64,000 bases of DNA, taken from contig NZ_JANHLK010000004.1 in the NCBI RefSeq assembly GCF_028682635.1, positions 295,724 to 359,723 of the forward strand. The letters are read 5' to 3'. A program made the translations under genes and the position numbers. This stretch comes from Pseudomonas putida (GTDB taxonomy: Bacteria > Pseudomonadota > Gammaproteobacteria > Pseudomonadales > Pseudomonadaceae). Positions 23,262 to 32,825 of this stretch are shown here, piece by piece. Positions within the stretch are counted from its first letter, which is position 1; the number at the start of each line of letters is the position of its first letter. A model generated the notes under the pieces. That model had not been told where the DNA came from, searched no databases, and was given only the letters and a program-made list of their open reading frames with translations.

Positions 23262-25181
23262 ATGAATAGCTGGTTCGGCAACATCAGCGTGAACCTGAAA
23301 CTGGGCCTGGGCTTTGGCCTGGTCCTGGCCCTGACCTGCGTCCTCGCCCTGACCGGCTGGACCAGCCTGGGCAGCCTGATTGACCGCAGCAACTGGATGA
23401 GCGACATCACCCAGCTCAACGCCGGCCTGACCAAACTGCGCGTGGTGCGCCTGCAGTACATGCTGACCAACGGCGACGAAGCCACCGCGCAGAACGTACA
23501 GACCACCCTTCAGGCCTTTTCCGATCAGCAGCAGGCGCTGCTGGCGAAGTTCAAGAGCCCGGAAAACCTCAAGCTGCTCAAAGAACAAGGCAGCGTCATC
23601 GACGCCTACAAGACGTCCCTGGCCAAGATGCGCGACGCCTACCGTACCGGCAACAGCGCGCGCGACGTCATGGGCAGCAACGCCGAAACGGCGAGCACGC
23701 TGATCGACGATCTGAACAACCGCGTGCAACAACTGCCATCGAGTGATCAGCGCTTCGAACAGTTCCAGGCCATCACCGCGGCCAAGCAAGCGTTCCTGCT
23801 GGCCCGCTACGAAGTGCGTGGCTACACCGCCACCACCAATGCCGAGACCGAGCAAAAAGCCGTGGCGCAACTGGACGCCGCGATTGCCAGCCTGCAACAG
23901 CTCAACGTGCATTTCAGCGACATCCAGCCCCAGGCCCTGCGCCAACTGGAGACCGCGCTGGGCAACTACCGCAGCGCCTTGCAGGCCTATAAAGCGGCGA
24001 ACAGCGAGGCTGTGCAGGCGCGCAAGGAAATGACCGACGAGGGCGCGGCCATCGTCAGCCTGAGCGAGCAGCTGTATCAGATCCAGCTCGACCGTCGTGA
24101 CGCTGAAAGCGCCCAGGCGCGTACCCTGCAACTGATCAGCACCCTGCTGGCATTGCTGGTGGGCATTATTGCTGCCGTCATCATTACCCGGCAGATTACC
24201 GGTCCCCTGCGCGAGACCCTGGCCGTGGTCGATCGCATCGCCAGCGGCGACCTGTCCCAGGACGTCAGGGTCACGCGTCGCGATGAGCTGGGTGTCTTGC
24301 AACAAGGCATTGCGCGCATGGGCGTGACCCTGCGCGACCTGATCAGCGGTATCCGCGACGGCGTCACCCAGATCGCCAGCGCGGCCGAAGAACTGTCGGC
24401 CGTGACCGAGCAGACCAGCGCCGGGGTCAACAGCCAGAAAGTCGAGACCGACCAGGTCGCCACCGCCATGCACGAGATGACCGCCACTGTCCAGGAGGTC
24501 GCGCGCAATGCCGAGCAAGCCTCCCAGGCCGCCGCTGCGGCGGACGGTGAAGCACGCGCTGGGGACAAGGTTGTCGCTGAAGCCATCACCCAGATCGAAC
24601 GCCTGGCCAGCGAGGTGGTGCGTTCCACCGAAGCCATGGGCCTGCTGCAACAGGAAAGCGACAAGATCGGCAGCGTCATGGACGTGATCAAGGCCGTGGC
24701 CGAACAAACCAACCTGCTGGCGCTCAACGCCGCCATTGAAGCGGCACGCGCCGGTGAAGCCGGACGCGGTTTTGCCGTGGTGGCCGACGAAGTGCGGGGC
24801 CTGGCCCAACGCACGCAGAAATCCACCGAGGAAATCGAAGGCCTGGTGGCCGCCCTGCAGAACGGCACCCAGCAAGTGGCGACCGTGATGAACAACAGCC
24901 GCACCCTGACCGACAGCAGCGTGGCCCTGACCCGCAAGGCCGGCGCCTCACTGGAAAACATCACCCGCACGGTGTCCAACATCCAGTCGATGAACCAGCA
25001 GATCGCGGCCGCGGCCGAACAGCAAAGCGCGGTGGCCGAAGAGATCAGCCGCAGCATCGTCAACGTGCGTGATGTGTCGGAACAGACCGCCGCGGCGAGT
25101 GATGAGACGGCGGCGTCCAGTGTTGAGTTGGCGCGGTTGGGGAATCAGTTGCAGATGATGGTCAGCCACTTCCGCGTCTGA
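23262..25181 (+). CDS. Methyl-accepting chemotaxis protein with a helical bimodular-type sensor
   Basis: A 639-residue transmembrane chemoreceptor. TM1 covers residues 13-33, and a periplasmic all-helical ligand domain of about 255 residues (34-289) has the length of HBM sensors, which bind organic or aromatic acids. TM2 is 291-311, followed by a HAMP domain (312-364) and the conserved signalling tip ([32 protein letters not shown]). There is no C-terminal CheR-tethering pentapeptide. I used the ATG at 23262 rather than the TTG at 23259; GGAGG lies about nine bases upstream. Ligand unknown. It could recruit cells to substrates such as anthranilate-type aromatics, but nothing here shows that. 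Confidence 0.9.
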   Translation: MNSWFGNISVNLKLGLGFGLVLALTCVLALTGWTSLGSLIDRSNWMSDITQLNAGLTKLRVVRLQYMLTNGDEATAQNVQTTLQAFSDQQQALLAKFKSPENLKLLKEQGSVIDAYKTSLAKMRDAYRTGNSARDVMGSNAETASTLIDDLNNRVQQLPSSDQRFEQFQAITAAKQAFLLARYEVRGYTATTNAETEQKAVAQLDAAIASLQQLNVHFSDIQPQALRQLETALGNYRSALQAYKAANSEAVQARKEMTDEGAAIVSLSEQLYQIQLDRRDAESAQARTLQLISTLLALLVGIIAAVIITRQITGPLRETLAVVDRIASGDLSQDVRVTRRDELGVLQQGIARMGVTLRDLISGIRDGVTQIASAAEELSAVTEQTSAGVNSQKVETDQVATAMHEMTATVQEVARNAEQASQAAAAADGEARAGDKVVAEAITQIERLASEVVRSTEAMGLLQQESDKIGSVMDVIKAVAEQTNLLALNAAIEAARAGEAGRGFAVVADEVRGLAQRTQKSTEEIEGLVAALQNGTQQVATVMNNSRTLTDSSVALTRKAGASLENITRTVSNIQSMNQQIAAAAEQQSAVAEEISRSIVNVRDVSEQTAAASDETAASSVELARLGNQLQMMVSHFRV

Positions 25182-25192
25182 CGTTCAAGATC

Positions 25193-25269
25193 AAAAGATC
25201 GCAGCCTTCGGCAGCTCCTACAGGGGATCGTAGTTCCATGTAGGAGCTGCCGCAGGCTGCGATCTTTTA
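25193..25269. repeat. Long inverted repeat of the GATCGCAGCCTTCGGCAG type
   Basis: AAAAGATCGCAGCCTTCGGC is repeated in inverse at 25246-25269 with a short centre. It lies between convergent genes and could serve as a bidirectional terminator. The same element recurs at 32721-32798. Confidence 0.85.
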
Positions 25270-26730
25270 GCGGTGCTTGAACCCCGCACGCAAATCCCCT
25301 TCCCGCGCCAGGAACCGCCCTTCCCTGCGCCCGTTCGCCTGACCGTCCTGGTAGCTCAATACCCCGTTGACCCACACGCCATCGATGCCTTCGGCCGCCC
25401 GTTGCGGATCGTTGAAGTCGGCCACGTCGCGAATGGTCGCCGGGTCGAACAGCACCAGGTCGGCCCAGTGGCCTTCGCGGATCTCGCCCCTTTGCTTCAA
25501 GCCGAACCGCGCCGCCGACAAGCCGGTCATCTTGTGCACGGCGGTGTGCAGTGGAAAAAGGCCGACGTCACGGCTGAAATGGCCGAGCACCCGTGGGAAA
25601 GCGCCCCACAGGCGTGGATGGGGAAACGGGTCTTCGGGCAGGCCGTCGGAGCCGACCATCGACAGCGGGTGCGCGAGAATCCGTCGTACATCGTTCTCGT
25701 CCATCCCGTAGTACACCGCGCCAGCCGGTTGCAGCTGGCGGGCGGCATCGAGCAGGGACAGGTTCCACTCGGCGGCGATGTCCATCAGGTCGCGCCCGCC
25801 CATCTGCGGGTGCGGCGTCGACCAGGTGATGGTAATGCGATGGGCATCAGTGACCTGCTTGAGGTCCAGGGTCGAGGAGCTGGCGGCGTACGGGTAGCAA
25901 TCGCAGCCCACCGGGTGGGTCTTCGCCGCCTGTTCAAGAGACGCCAGCAGTTGCGGGCTGCGCCCCCAGTTACCGGCACCGGCACATTTGAGGTGGGAAA
26001 TGATCACCGGGGATTTTGCATGACGACCGATCTGGAACGCCTCGTCCATGGCCTCCAGCACCGGTTCGAATTCACTGCGCAGATGGGTGGTGTAGACCGC
26101 CCCGAACGCGGTCAGCTCTTCGGTCAGTTGCATGACTTCGTCGGTGGAAGCCGAGAACGCACTGGCGTAGGCAAGACCGGTGGACAAGCCCAGCGCGCCG
26201 GCCTCGAGACTGTCGCGCAGTTGCTCGCGCATCGCGGCAATTTCATCCGGCGTGGCGGTGCGGAACAGGTCGTCGAGGTGGTTGCTGCGCAACGCGGTGT
26301 GGCCCACCAGCGCGGCGACGTTGAGCGTGGTGTTCGCCGCCTCGACCGCCGCGCGGTAATCGCTGAACTTCGGATAAACAAAGGCCGCCGCGCTGCCGAG
26401 CAGGTTCATCGGGTCCGGTGGATCGCCGCGCAGGCTCACCGGCGACGCGCTGATCCCGCAATTGCCAACGATCACCGTGGTCACGCCCTGGCTGAGCTTG
26501 GGCAGCATCTGCGGCTGACGGATCACCACCGTGTCGTCGTGGGTGTGCACATCGATGAAGCCGGGCGCCAGCACGCGGCCGGCGGCGTCGATCTCATCGC
26601 TGGCACGGGCATCCTGCAAGTCGCCGATGCGCTCGATACGTCCGTTCAGGATCGCCACGTCGGCCAGGTAGCCAGGACTGTTGCTGCCGTCGATGACCAG
26701 GGCATTGCGAATCAGCGTGTCGTACATCAT
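25267..26730 (-). CDS. N-acyl-D-amino-acid deacylase (D-aminoacylase), 487 aa
   Basis: This amidohydrolase should hydrolyse N-acyl-D-amino acids to D-amino acid and fatty or acetic acid in the cytoplasm. The metal-site residues are in DVHTHDD (about 63-69), VGNCGIS (the Cys ligand), ISHLKCAG and GSDGLPEDP. Two ATGs are adjacent; the first (26730) has GGGAG six bases upstream. The start falls one base from the rpiR stop, so the genes form one operon with the upstream permease. This gene set is a peripheral pathway for N-acyl-D-amino acids or peptidoglycan-derived D-amino compounds. Confidence 0.9.
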   Translation of the reverse strand: MMYDTLIRNALVIDGSNSPGYLADVAILNGRIERIGDLQDARASDEIDAAGRVLAPGFIDVHTHDDTVVIRQPQMLPKLSQGVTTVIVGNCGISASPVSLRGDPPDPMNLLGSAAAFVYPKFSDYRAAVEAANTTLNVAALVGHTALRSNHLDDLFRTATPDEIAAMREQLRDSLEAGALGLSTGLAYASAFSASTDEVMQLTEELTAFGAVYTTHLRSEFEPVLEAMDEAFQIGRHAKSPVIISHLKCAGAGNWGRSPQLLASLEQAAKTHPVGCDCYPYAASSSTLDLKQVTDAHRITITWSTPHPQMGGRDLMDIAAEWNLSLLDAARQLQPAGAVYYGMDENDVRRILAHPLSMVGSDGLPEDPFPHPRLWGAFPRVLGHFSRDVGLFPLHTAVHKMTGLSAARFGLKQRGEIREGHWADLVLFDPATIRDVADFNDPQRAAEGIDGVWVNGVLSYQDGQANGRREGRFLAREGDLRAGFKHR

Positions 26731-26731
26731 G

Positions 26732-27592
26732 TCAGTCTCCCAGCGGCAGGTGATCGTCGCCGCCGCGGTAATCGTCCAGGGCGAGTTTGATCCGCCGCAG
26801 GCGTTCTTGATTGTCTTGAGGATTGGCCAGTGCCAGCTCGGTGGCAAGCACATCGATGGCGAGCAACATGCCGTAGCGTGCCGCCGTCGGTTTGTAGATG
26901 AACGAGGTCTCGGCGCTTTGCAGCGGCAGCACGATGTCGGCCAGTTGCGCCAGCGGCGAATCTCCTCGGGTGATGGCCAGGATGCGCGCACCGTAGTTGC
27001 GGGCCAGTTCCACGGTTTCCAGCAGTTCGGGGGTGATGCCCGTCAGCGAACAGACGATGACCACCTGATCAGGACTGAGGCTGGCCGCCGTGATGCGCAT
27101 CATCACCGCGTCGTGGCAGACCGCGATCGGGTAGCCAAGGCGCACCAGGCGCACCTGCAACTCATCGCTGCACAAGGTCGAGCAGCCACCCATGCCGAAA
27201 GCGTGAATCATCCGCGCCTTGCTCAGCAGTTTCACTGCATCGGCGAACCGCGACTCGTCAAAAGCCGACAGGTGCTGGCGCAGGGTCGACTCGATGTCGC
27301 CGACGATCTGCCCGTAGAACGCCGACTGCTCCGGCGTGCCCGCCGGGTCGAGGAAACGGCTGCCGACGCCACTGGCTTGGGCCAGTTGCAAGCGCAGGTC
27401 GCGCAAATCCTTGCAGCCGACCGTGCGGGCGAAACGCGACAGCGTGGCGGTGCTGACTTCTGCGCGCAGCGCCAGCTCATCGAGGCTGGCGGAGGCGGCA
27501 AAGCCCACATCGTCGAGCATCAGGCGGGCGATGCGTCCTTCGCCGGCGCTGAAGGAATCCTGGCGGGCGCGGATCTGGTAGAGGATGTCCAT
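26732..27592 (-). CDS. RpiR/MurR-family transcriptional regulator, 286 aa
   Basis: The N-terminal HTH of RpiR type (residues 1-77; LALRAEVSTATLSRFARTVG) is joined to a SIS sugar-phosphate-binding domain (about 125-255; MIHAFGMGGCSTLCSDEL and VIVCSLTGITPELLETVELA). It lies between the GntP-type permease and the deacylase and is transcribed with them, so it probably represses this operon and is relieved by a pathway intermediate. The ligand is not evident. Confidence 0.88.
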   Translation of the reverse strand: MDILYQIRARQDSFSAGEGRIARLMLDDVGFAASASLDELALRAEVSTATLSRFARTVGCKDLRDLRLQLAQASGVGSRFLDPAGTPEQSAFYGQIVGDIESTLRQHLSAFDESRFADAVKLLSKARMIHAFGMGGCSTLCSDELQVRLVRLGYPIAVCHDAVMMRITAASLSPDQVVIVCSLTGITPELLETVELARNYGARILAITRGDSPLAQLADIVLPLQSAETSFIYKPTAARYGMLLAIDVLATELALANPQDNQERLRRIKLALDDYRGGDDHLPLGD

Positions 27593-27607
27593 GGCAGGCG
27601 GCTCCGG

Positions 27608-28957
27608 CTAAATCAGGTAGGAAAGGCCCACGGTCAGGCCGAAGGCGACGAGCGAGATCAGGGTCTCCAGCACCGTCCAGGTCTTGAAGGTCTGGGTGAC
27701 CGTCATATTGAAGTATTCCTTGATCAGCCAGAAGCCGCCGTCGTTGACGTGGGAAAAAATCACCGACCCCGCCCCCGTCGCCAGCACCAGCAACTCCGGA
27801 TGCGGATAACCCATGGCGATGGCGACGGGTGCGACCACGCCCGAGGCGGTGGTCATGGCCACGGTGGCAGAACCGGTGGCGATGCGCATCAACGCCGCGA
27901 ACAACCAACCCATCAGCAACGGCGACAGGTGAAATTCGTGGGCCAGGCCGACGATCTGGTCGGTCACGCCGGCGTCCACCAGGATCCGGTTCAGACCGCC
28001 GCCGGCGCCCACCAGCAAGGTGATGCTGGCGGTCGGCGCCAGGCATTCGTTGGTGAACTTGAGGATCGACTCGCGATTGAAACCCTGGGCCAGGCCGAGG
28101 GTCCAGAAGCTCAGCAAGGTCGCCAGCAGCAGCGCGATGACCGAGTTGCCGATGAACAGCAGGAACTGGTTGAGGCCGCTGCCCGGGGTGGAAATCAGGT
28201 TGGCCCAGCCGCCGATCAGCATCAGCACCACCGGCAACAGGATGGTCGCCATGGTCAGGCCGAAACTCGGCAGGCTGTCGCGCGGCTCACGCTCGAGGAA
28301 CTGCCGTTCCAGCGGGTTTTCCGCCGGCAGCTGGATGCGCGGTACGATGAATTTGGCATACAGGGGGCCGGCGATGATCGCGGTCGGAATGCCGATCGCA
28401 ATCGCATAGAGCAAGGTCTGCCCCACCGACGCCTGGTACACCTGCACCGCCAGCATCGCCGCCGGGTGCGGTGGCACCAGCGCATGCACCACCGACAGGC
28501 CGGCGACCATCGGCAGGCCGACCATCAGGATCGACACGCCGACCCGCCGCGCCACGGTGAAGGCAATCGGCACCAGCAGCACGAAACCGACCTCGAAGAA
28601 CAACGGCAGCCCCACCAGGAAGGCGATGCAGACCATCGCCCAATGTGCGTTCTTCTCGCCGAAACGGTCAATCAGGGTGCGCGCCACCTGCTCGGCGCCG
28701 CCGGACTCGGCCATCATCTTGCCGAGCATGGTGCCCAGCGCCACCACCAGCGCGATATGCCCCAGGGTCTTGCCGACACCCGCCTCATAGGCCCCGACCA
28801 CGCCGGACGGCGGCATGCCCGCCACCAGCGCCAGGCCGATGGAAATCAGGGTGATGACAATGAACGGATTGAGCCGGTAGCGGGCGATCAGCACGATCAG
28901 CGCGATGATGGCGACAGCGGCATACACCAGCAGCCAATAGCCGAAGGACGGGGTCAT
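27608..28957 (-). CDS. GntP-family H+ symporter, 449 aa
   Basis: A gluconate-permease-family transporter with about 12 hydrophobic segments. Typical blocks are GKTLGHIALVVALGTMLGKMM, LPLFFEVGFVLLVPI, VPPHPAAMLAVQVY and GSVIFSHVNDGGFWL. I start at MTPSFGYWLL, preceded by CGAGGAG; an upstream open extension lacks support. It is first in the operon with rpiR and the deacylase, so the likely cargo is an N-acyl-D-amino acid or a D-amino acid rather than gluconate. That cargo is inferred from context. Confidence 0.88.
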   Translation of the reverse strand: MTPSFGYWLLVYAAVAIIALIVLIARYRLNPFIVITLISIGLALVAGMPPSGVVGAYEAGVGKTLGHIALVVALGTMLGKMMAESGGAEQVARTLIDRFGEKNAHWAMVCIAFLVGLPLFFEVGFVLLVPIAFTVARRVGVSILMVGLPMVAGLSVVHALVPPHPAAMLAVQVYQASVGQTLLYAIAIGIPTAIIAGPLYAKFIVPRIQLPAENPLERQFLEREPRDSLPSFGLTMATILLPVVLMLIGGWANLISTPGSGLNQFLLFIGNSVIALLLATLLSFWTLGLAQGFNRESILKFTNECLAPTASITLLVGAGGGLNRILVDAGVTDQIVGLAHEFHLSPLLMGWLFAALMRIATGSATVAMTTASGVVAPVAIAMGYPHPELLVLATGAGSVIFSHVNDGGFWLIKEYFNMTVTQTFKTWTVLETLISLVAFGLTVGLSYLI

Positions 28958-29143
28958 GCGGTACTCCTCGAGAGGGTCACGTCGAAAGTTTTGTGAAACT
29001 CTTAAAACATTTCGAGGAGTAACTTTCAAACGAGGTGAAAGTAATTTTCGTGCAGAGGTAAGGGATGTCGCTCAGGGATATGCCGTGTCGCAAATAATGA
29101 AAATCAGGCAGGCGGATTTTCATCACGCCTGCGCTGGTCGGTC
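28958..29143. promoter_or_regulatory. Promoter/operator region of the gntP-rpiR-deacylase operon
   Basis: The region contains GAAAGTAATTTTC at about 29037-29049 (arms GAAA and TTTC) and related GAAAGTTTTGTGAAAC and AACTTTC stretches. These are candidate sites for the RpiR regulator. No start site is mapped. Confidence 0.35.
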
Positions 29144-30589
29144 TCAGTCGTGTTGCACCCGGGCACGTTTGAGCAGTTTCTTGCAGCGCTCGGACAGGCC
29201 CAGCACCCGCAGGTGTTTGCCGGCCTTGCTGTAGCGCTCGCGCAGGGTGTCGAGCGCGGCAATGGCCGAGTAATCGACGAAGCTCAAGTGGCGGCAATCG
29301 AGGGTCACTTGCGCCGGGTCGTTGGCCGGATCGAATTGATTGAGGAAAGGGGTGGTCGAGGCGAAGAACAGCGTGCCATGGACGCGGTAAAGCTTGCTGC
29401 CATCGTTTTCCAGGTGACTGTCGGCGTACAGCTGCCGGGCCTGCTGCCAGGCGAAATTGAGCGCCGCGATGATGATGCCGCACAACACCGCCGTGGCCAG
29501 GTCGGTGAACACCGTGATCACTGTCACCGCGATAATCACCAGTACATCGTTCATCGGCACCTTGTTCAGCACCCGCAGCGAAGCCCAGGCGAAGGTCTGC
29601 TGCGAGACCACGAACATCACCCCGACCAACGCCGCCAACGGAATACGCTCGATCAGCGGCGACAGGAACAGGATGAACAGCAGTATCGACACCCCGGCGA
29701 CCACACCGGACAGCCGACCGCGGCCCCCGGAGCTCAGATTGATCACGGTCTGGCCGATCATCGCGCAACCGCCCATGCCGCCGAACAGACCGGACACCAC
29801 GTTGGCCGCGCCCAGCGCCACGCATTCGCGATCGGGGTAGCCGCGACTCTCGGTGATTTCGTCGGTGAGGTTCAGGGTCAGCAACGTTTCCAGCAGGCCG
29901 ACCATCGCCATCAGGATCGCGTAGGGCGCAATGATGCGCAGGGTTTCCAGGTTCCAGGGAATGTCTGGCAAAGCGAATGTCGGCAAGCCACCGGCGATGT
30001 GTGCCATGTCACCCAGGGTGCGGGTTGGCAGGCCGAGGAAGTAGACAGCCAGTCCTACCCCGAGGATCGCCACCAGCGCGGGCGGCACTGCGCGGGTCAG
30101 GCGTGGCAGCACATAGACGATCGCCATCGTCACCGCCACCAGGCCGATCATGTAGTACAACGGCGTACCGCTCAGCCAGGTCTCGCCACTCTTGAAGTGC
30201 TCCAGTTGCGCCAGGGCAATGATGATCGCCAGGCCGTTGACGAAACCGAGCATCACCGGATGCGGCACCATGCGCACCAGCTTGCCCAGCCGCAGCAGGC
30301 CGAACGCCGCCATGATCAAACCGCCCAGCAGCACCGTCGCCAGCAGGTACTGCACACCCTGCTGCACCACCAGCGCGACGATCACCACCGCCATCGACCC
30401 GGCAGCACCGGAGACCATGCCTGGCCGGCCACCGAACAGCGCGGTCAGGGTGCAAATGATGAACGCACCATACAGGCCCATCAGCGGATTGAGATGCGCC
30501 ACCAGCGCGAAGGCAATGCATTCGGGCAACAGGGCGAAAGACGTCGTGAGCCCGGCCAGGGCATCGGCGCGTAGATGTTTTGGTTTCAT
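29144..30589 (-). CDS. SulP-family anion transporter with STAS domain, 481 aa
   Basis: The inner-membrane SulP core has about 10-12 hydrophobic helices, starting DALAGLTTSFALLPECIAFAL and including GGRPGMVSGAAGSMAVV and GGMGGCAMIGQTVINLSSGG. A cytoplasmic STAS domain follows from about residue 390 (VTLDCRHLSFVDYSAIAALD). SulP proteins carry sulfate, bicarbonate or dicarboxylates; the cargo is not clear. The start may be 30589 (MKPKHLRAD) or 30601 (MRSPMK); neither has a good ribosome site. It stands alone between two operons. Confidence 0.88.
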   Translation of the reverse strand: MKPKHLRADALAGLTTSFALLPECIAFALVAHLNPLMGLYGAFIICTLTALFGGRPGMVSGAAGSMAVVIVALVVQQGVQYLLATVLLGGLIMAAFGLLRLGKLVRMVPHPVMLGFVNGLAIIIALAQLEHFKSGETWLSGTPLYYMIGLVAVTMAIVYVLPRLTRAVPPALVAILGVGLAVYFLGLPTRTLGDMAHIAGGLPTFALPDIPWNLETLRIIAPYAILMAMVGLLETLLTLNLTDEITESRGYPDRECVALGAANVVSGLFGGMGGCAMIGQTVINLSSGGRGRLSGVVAGVSILLFILFLSPLIERIPLAALVGVMFVVSQQTFAWASLRVLNKVPMNDVLVIIAVTVITVFTDLATAVLCGIIIAALNFAWQQARQLYADSHLENDGSKLYRVHGTLFFASTTPFLNQFDPANDPAQVTLDCRHLSFVDYSAIAALDTLRERYSKAGKHLRVLGLSERCKKLLKRARVQHD

Positions 30590-30680
30590 GGGGGACCGCA
30601 TGCAGGGAGTAGCAAGAAAGAGTGTGCGGATGTTACGGAATCGAGGGCGTTCCGGCCAGTTTATGCAACTTCAGAAACGC

Positions 30681-30763
30681 CTTCGCGAGCAAGCCCGCTC
30701 CCACATTAGACCGCGTCCGTCTGGACAATGCGGTCAAGTGTGGGAGCGGGCTTGCTCGCGAAG
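30681..30763. repeat. REPIN (two inverted REP elements)
   Basis: CTTCGCGAGCAAGCCCGCTC and its inverted partner AGCGGGCTTGCTCGCGAAG flank about 45 bases. It lies between the SulP gene's 5' side and the SDR gene's 3' end. Confidence 0.9.
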
Positions 30764-30786
30764 CAGCAACTCGGTCTAAAGCGAAC

Positions 30787-31680
30787 TCACACCATCTCGT
30801 TACGAATCCACTCCAGCACCGACGTACGCTTCGGCACCCAGCCCAATATCTCCCGCGCACGGGTACCGCGAACCCGGCTGTTGGAGCCCAGGCCATAGTT
30901 GGCCATTTCATAACCCCACTCGGCTTCGGCGTCCTTCAGTGGCCAGTCTTGCGGCTGGCCCAGGTTCAACGCCTCGGCGATCGCCGTGGTCATGTCGATG
31001 AACGATGCTTCACCGCTTTCGACGAAGTAGAAAGTGCCAGGGACGTTTTTAGTCAGCGCCAACAGGTACAGCGCCACCACGTCTTCAATGTGCACGTTGG
31101 ACCAGATGTTCTGCCCGGTGCCGACATGGTGGACCACGCCGCTTTTGCGCGCCTGTTTCAGCAACCGCGGCAACTGCACGCTGTCGCGATTGACGCCGAG
31201 GCTGTGGCCGTAGATCAGGGTGTTGCAGATGACGGCCGAGTTCACGCCATCCTTGGCCGCGGCGAGGATCAGGTTGTCGATGGCCACCCGCGCGGCCTTG
31301 TCCACAGTGGGTTCAGGCAACTTGTCTTCCTGGTAGACAACGTCGCTGGACTTGCCGCCCGAGGCGTCGCCGACGATGCTCGAACCGCTGGTGTGCAGGA
31401 ACACTTTGTTGGAGCCGCGCAAGGCATCGAGCAAGGCTTCGACTGCACCGCGATGGTCGCTGCTGGCGGCGTTGATCACAGCGTCGGCGGCCCGGGCCTG
31501 TTCCGCCAACAGTGCGCTGTCATCCAGCGTACCGATGACTGGCGTGATGCCCAGCGCGTTCATTTCATCCGCCTGTTCGGCGTTGCGCACCAGGCCGGTA
31601 ACCTTGTGACCGGCCTTGATCAGGCCGGTGGCGATGGAGCCGCCGATAAAACCGGCAGCGCCGGTAACGAATACGTTCAT
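30787..31680 (-). CDS. NAD-dependent epimerase/dehydratase (extended SDR), 297 aa
   Basis: The Rossmann N-terminus MNVFVTGAAGFIGGSIA carries the GxxGxxG motif of extended short-chain dehydrogenases. INAASSDHRGA, HTSGSSIVGDASGG and a YGH..R segment follow. The Tyr of the usual YxxxK is not obvious, so the catalytic set is uncertain. A LysR gene lies 103 bp upstream on the same strand. It may act on a small carbonyl substrate, but nothing in the context names it. Confidence 0.8.
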   Translation of the reverse strand: MNVFVTGAAGFIGGSIATGLIKAGHKVTGLVRNAEQADEMNALGITPVIGTLDDSALLAEQARAADAVINAASSDHRGAVEALLDALRGSNKVFLHTSGSSIVGDASGGKSSDVVYQEDKLPEPTVDKAARVAIDNLILAAAKDGVNSAVICNTLIYGHSLGVNRDSVQLPRLLKQARKSGVVHHVGTGQNIWSNVHIEDVVALYLLALTKNVPGTFYFVESGEASFIDMTTAIAEALNLGQPQDWPLKDAEAEWGYEMANYGLGSNSRVRGTRAREILGWVPKRTSVLEWIRNEMV

Positions 31681-31783
31681 GGAGAAACTCCCTGCGTGGA
31701 TAAGTGATGCAACGAGTATCCAGCAGCGATCCCTGGCGAAAAATCCCCGCTGACCCAATTCACTCTTGCGCTGCAATCACGAA

Positions 31784-32695
31784 TCAGCCGCTGAAATCCG
31801 TGGACGCGTACACCGCCAGTTTGCTCTGGATGAAGTCGAGGAAACACTGGATGCGCAAGGCCAACTGCGAGTTTCGGTAGTACACCGCGTTGATCGGCTG
31901 GCGATAACCACTGTTGAATTCGGCGAGCAACACCTTCAACCGTCCGGCACGAATGTCCTCGATGGTCATGTAGTGCGACAGGCTGGCGATGCCCTGGCCT
32001 TCCAGCGCCAGGTGGCGGAGGGTTTCGCCGCTGGAAGCGCTGAGCGACGCCTGGATCGGCCAGCGATCGCCGTGCACGTAGCGCAGCGGCCATTGGTTGA
32101 GGCCTTCGTTCTGGGTGAAGCCCAGCAGGGTGTGTTCGGCCAGATCCGCCACGGCGGTCGGGGTGCCGTGTTTTTCCAGATACGCCGGGCTGGCGACGAT
32201 GTGTATCGGACTGCATCCCAGGGAGCGTGCGTGCAGGGTCGAGTCGGCCAGGGTGCCGATGCGGATGGCGATGTCGGTGCTTTGCTCGAGCAGGTCGATG
32301 ATCAGGTCGTTGCTGTTGAGCTCGAGCTGGATGTCCGGATAGAGCCGGCGGAATTCATCGAGGTAGGGCACGATGGCGTGCAGCATGAATGGCGACGCGG
32401 CGTTGATGCGCAAGCGCCCGGACGGGGTTTGCTGGCGTGAGGACAAGCGCTCCTCGAGTTCGTCCATCTGATCGAGAATCAGCTTGGCGTGTTCGAAGAA
32501 GTACTTGCCCTCCTCGGTCAGGTCCATGCGTCGCGTGGTGCGGTTGATCAGCGTGGTATCGAGCTTGGCCTCGAGCCGCGACAGCGTGCGGCTGACCGCC
32601 GACGGCGTTTGCCCGACCTGCTCGGCCGCCGCGGAAATCGACCCGCACTCGATCACGCAGACGAAAATCTGCAATTCATCGGATCTGGCTTTCAC
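31784..32695 (-). CDS. LysR-family transcriptional regulator, 303 aa
   Basis: An N-terminal winged HTH (FVCVIECGSISAAAEQVGQTPSAVSRTLSRLEAKL, about residues 10-45) is followed by a periplasmic-binding-like effector domain (about 90-295). A short gap separates it from the SDR gene downstream, which may be its target. The effector is unknown. Confidence 0.87.
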   Translation of the reverse strand: MKARSDELQIFVCVIECGSISAAAEQVGQTPSAVSRTLSRLEAKLDTTLINRTTRRMDLTEEGKYFFEHAKLILDQMDELEERLSSRQQTPSGRLRINAASPFMLHAIVPYLDEFRRLYPDIQLELNSNDLIIDLLEQSTDIAIRIGTLADSTLHARSLGCSPIHIVASPAYLEKHGTPTAVADLAEHTLLGFTQNEGLNQWPLRYVHGDRWPIQASLSASSGETLRHLALEGQGIASLSHYMTIEDIRAGRLKVLLAEFNSGYRQPINAVYYRNSQLALRIQCFLDFIQSKLAVYASTDFSG

Positions 32696-32720
32696 GAGTG
32701 TCCTCTTTGACGAAAATCGC

Positions 32721-32798
32721 TAAAAGATCGCAGCCTTCGGCAGCTCCTACAAGGTATTGCGTACACCTGTAGGAGCTGCCGAAGGCTGCGATCTTTTA
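32721..32798. repeat. Long inverted repeat, second copy of the 25193 type
   Basis: TAAAAGATCGCAGCCTTCGG is repeated in inverse at about 32770-32798. The arms are nearly identical to those at 25193-25269, so this is a dispersed genomic repeat distinct from the REPINs. Confidence 0.85.
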
Positions 32799-32825
32799 GC
32801 CGCTGAGACCGATAGTAGCCGAGCG

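Noticed and set aside
23097..24875. 592-codon minus-strand frame across the chemoreceptor gene
   Set aside because: Antisense shadow in GC-rich DNA; the plus-strand protein has clear TM, HAMP and signalling motifs.
25273..28996. Very long plus-strand frames (505 and 771 codons) opposite the deacylase-permease operon
   Set aside because: Antisense shadows rich in His, Gln and Arg, typical of reading GC-rich genes backwards.
29150..30574. 474-codon plus-strand frame opposite the SulP gene
   Set aside because: Antisense shadow; the SulP protein on the minus strand has clear domains.
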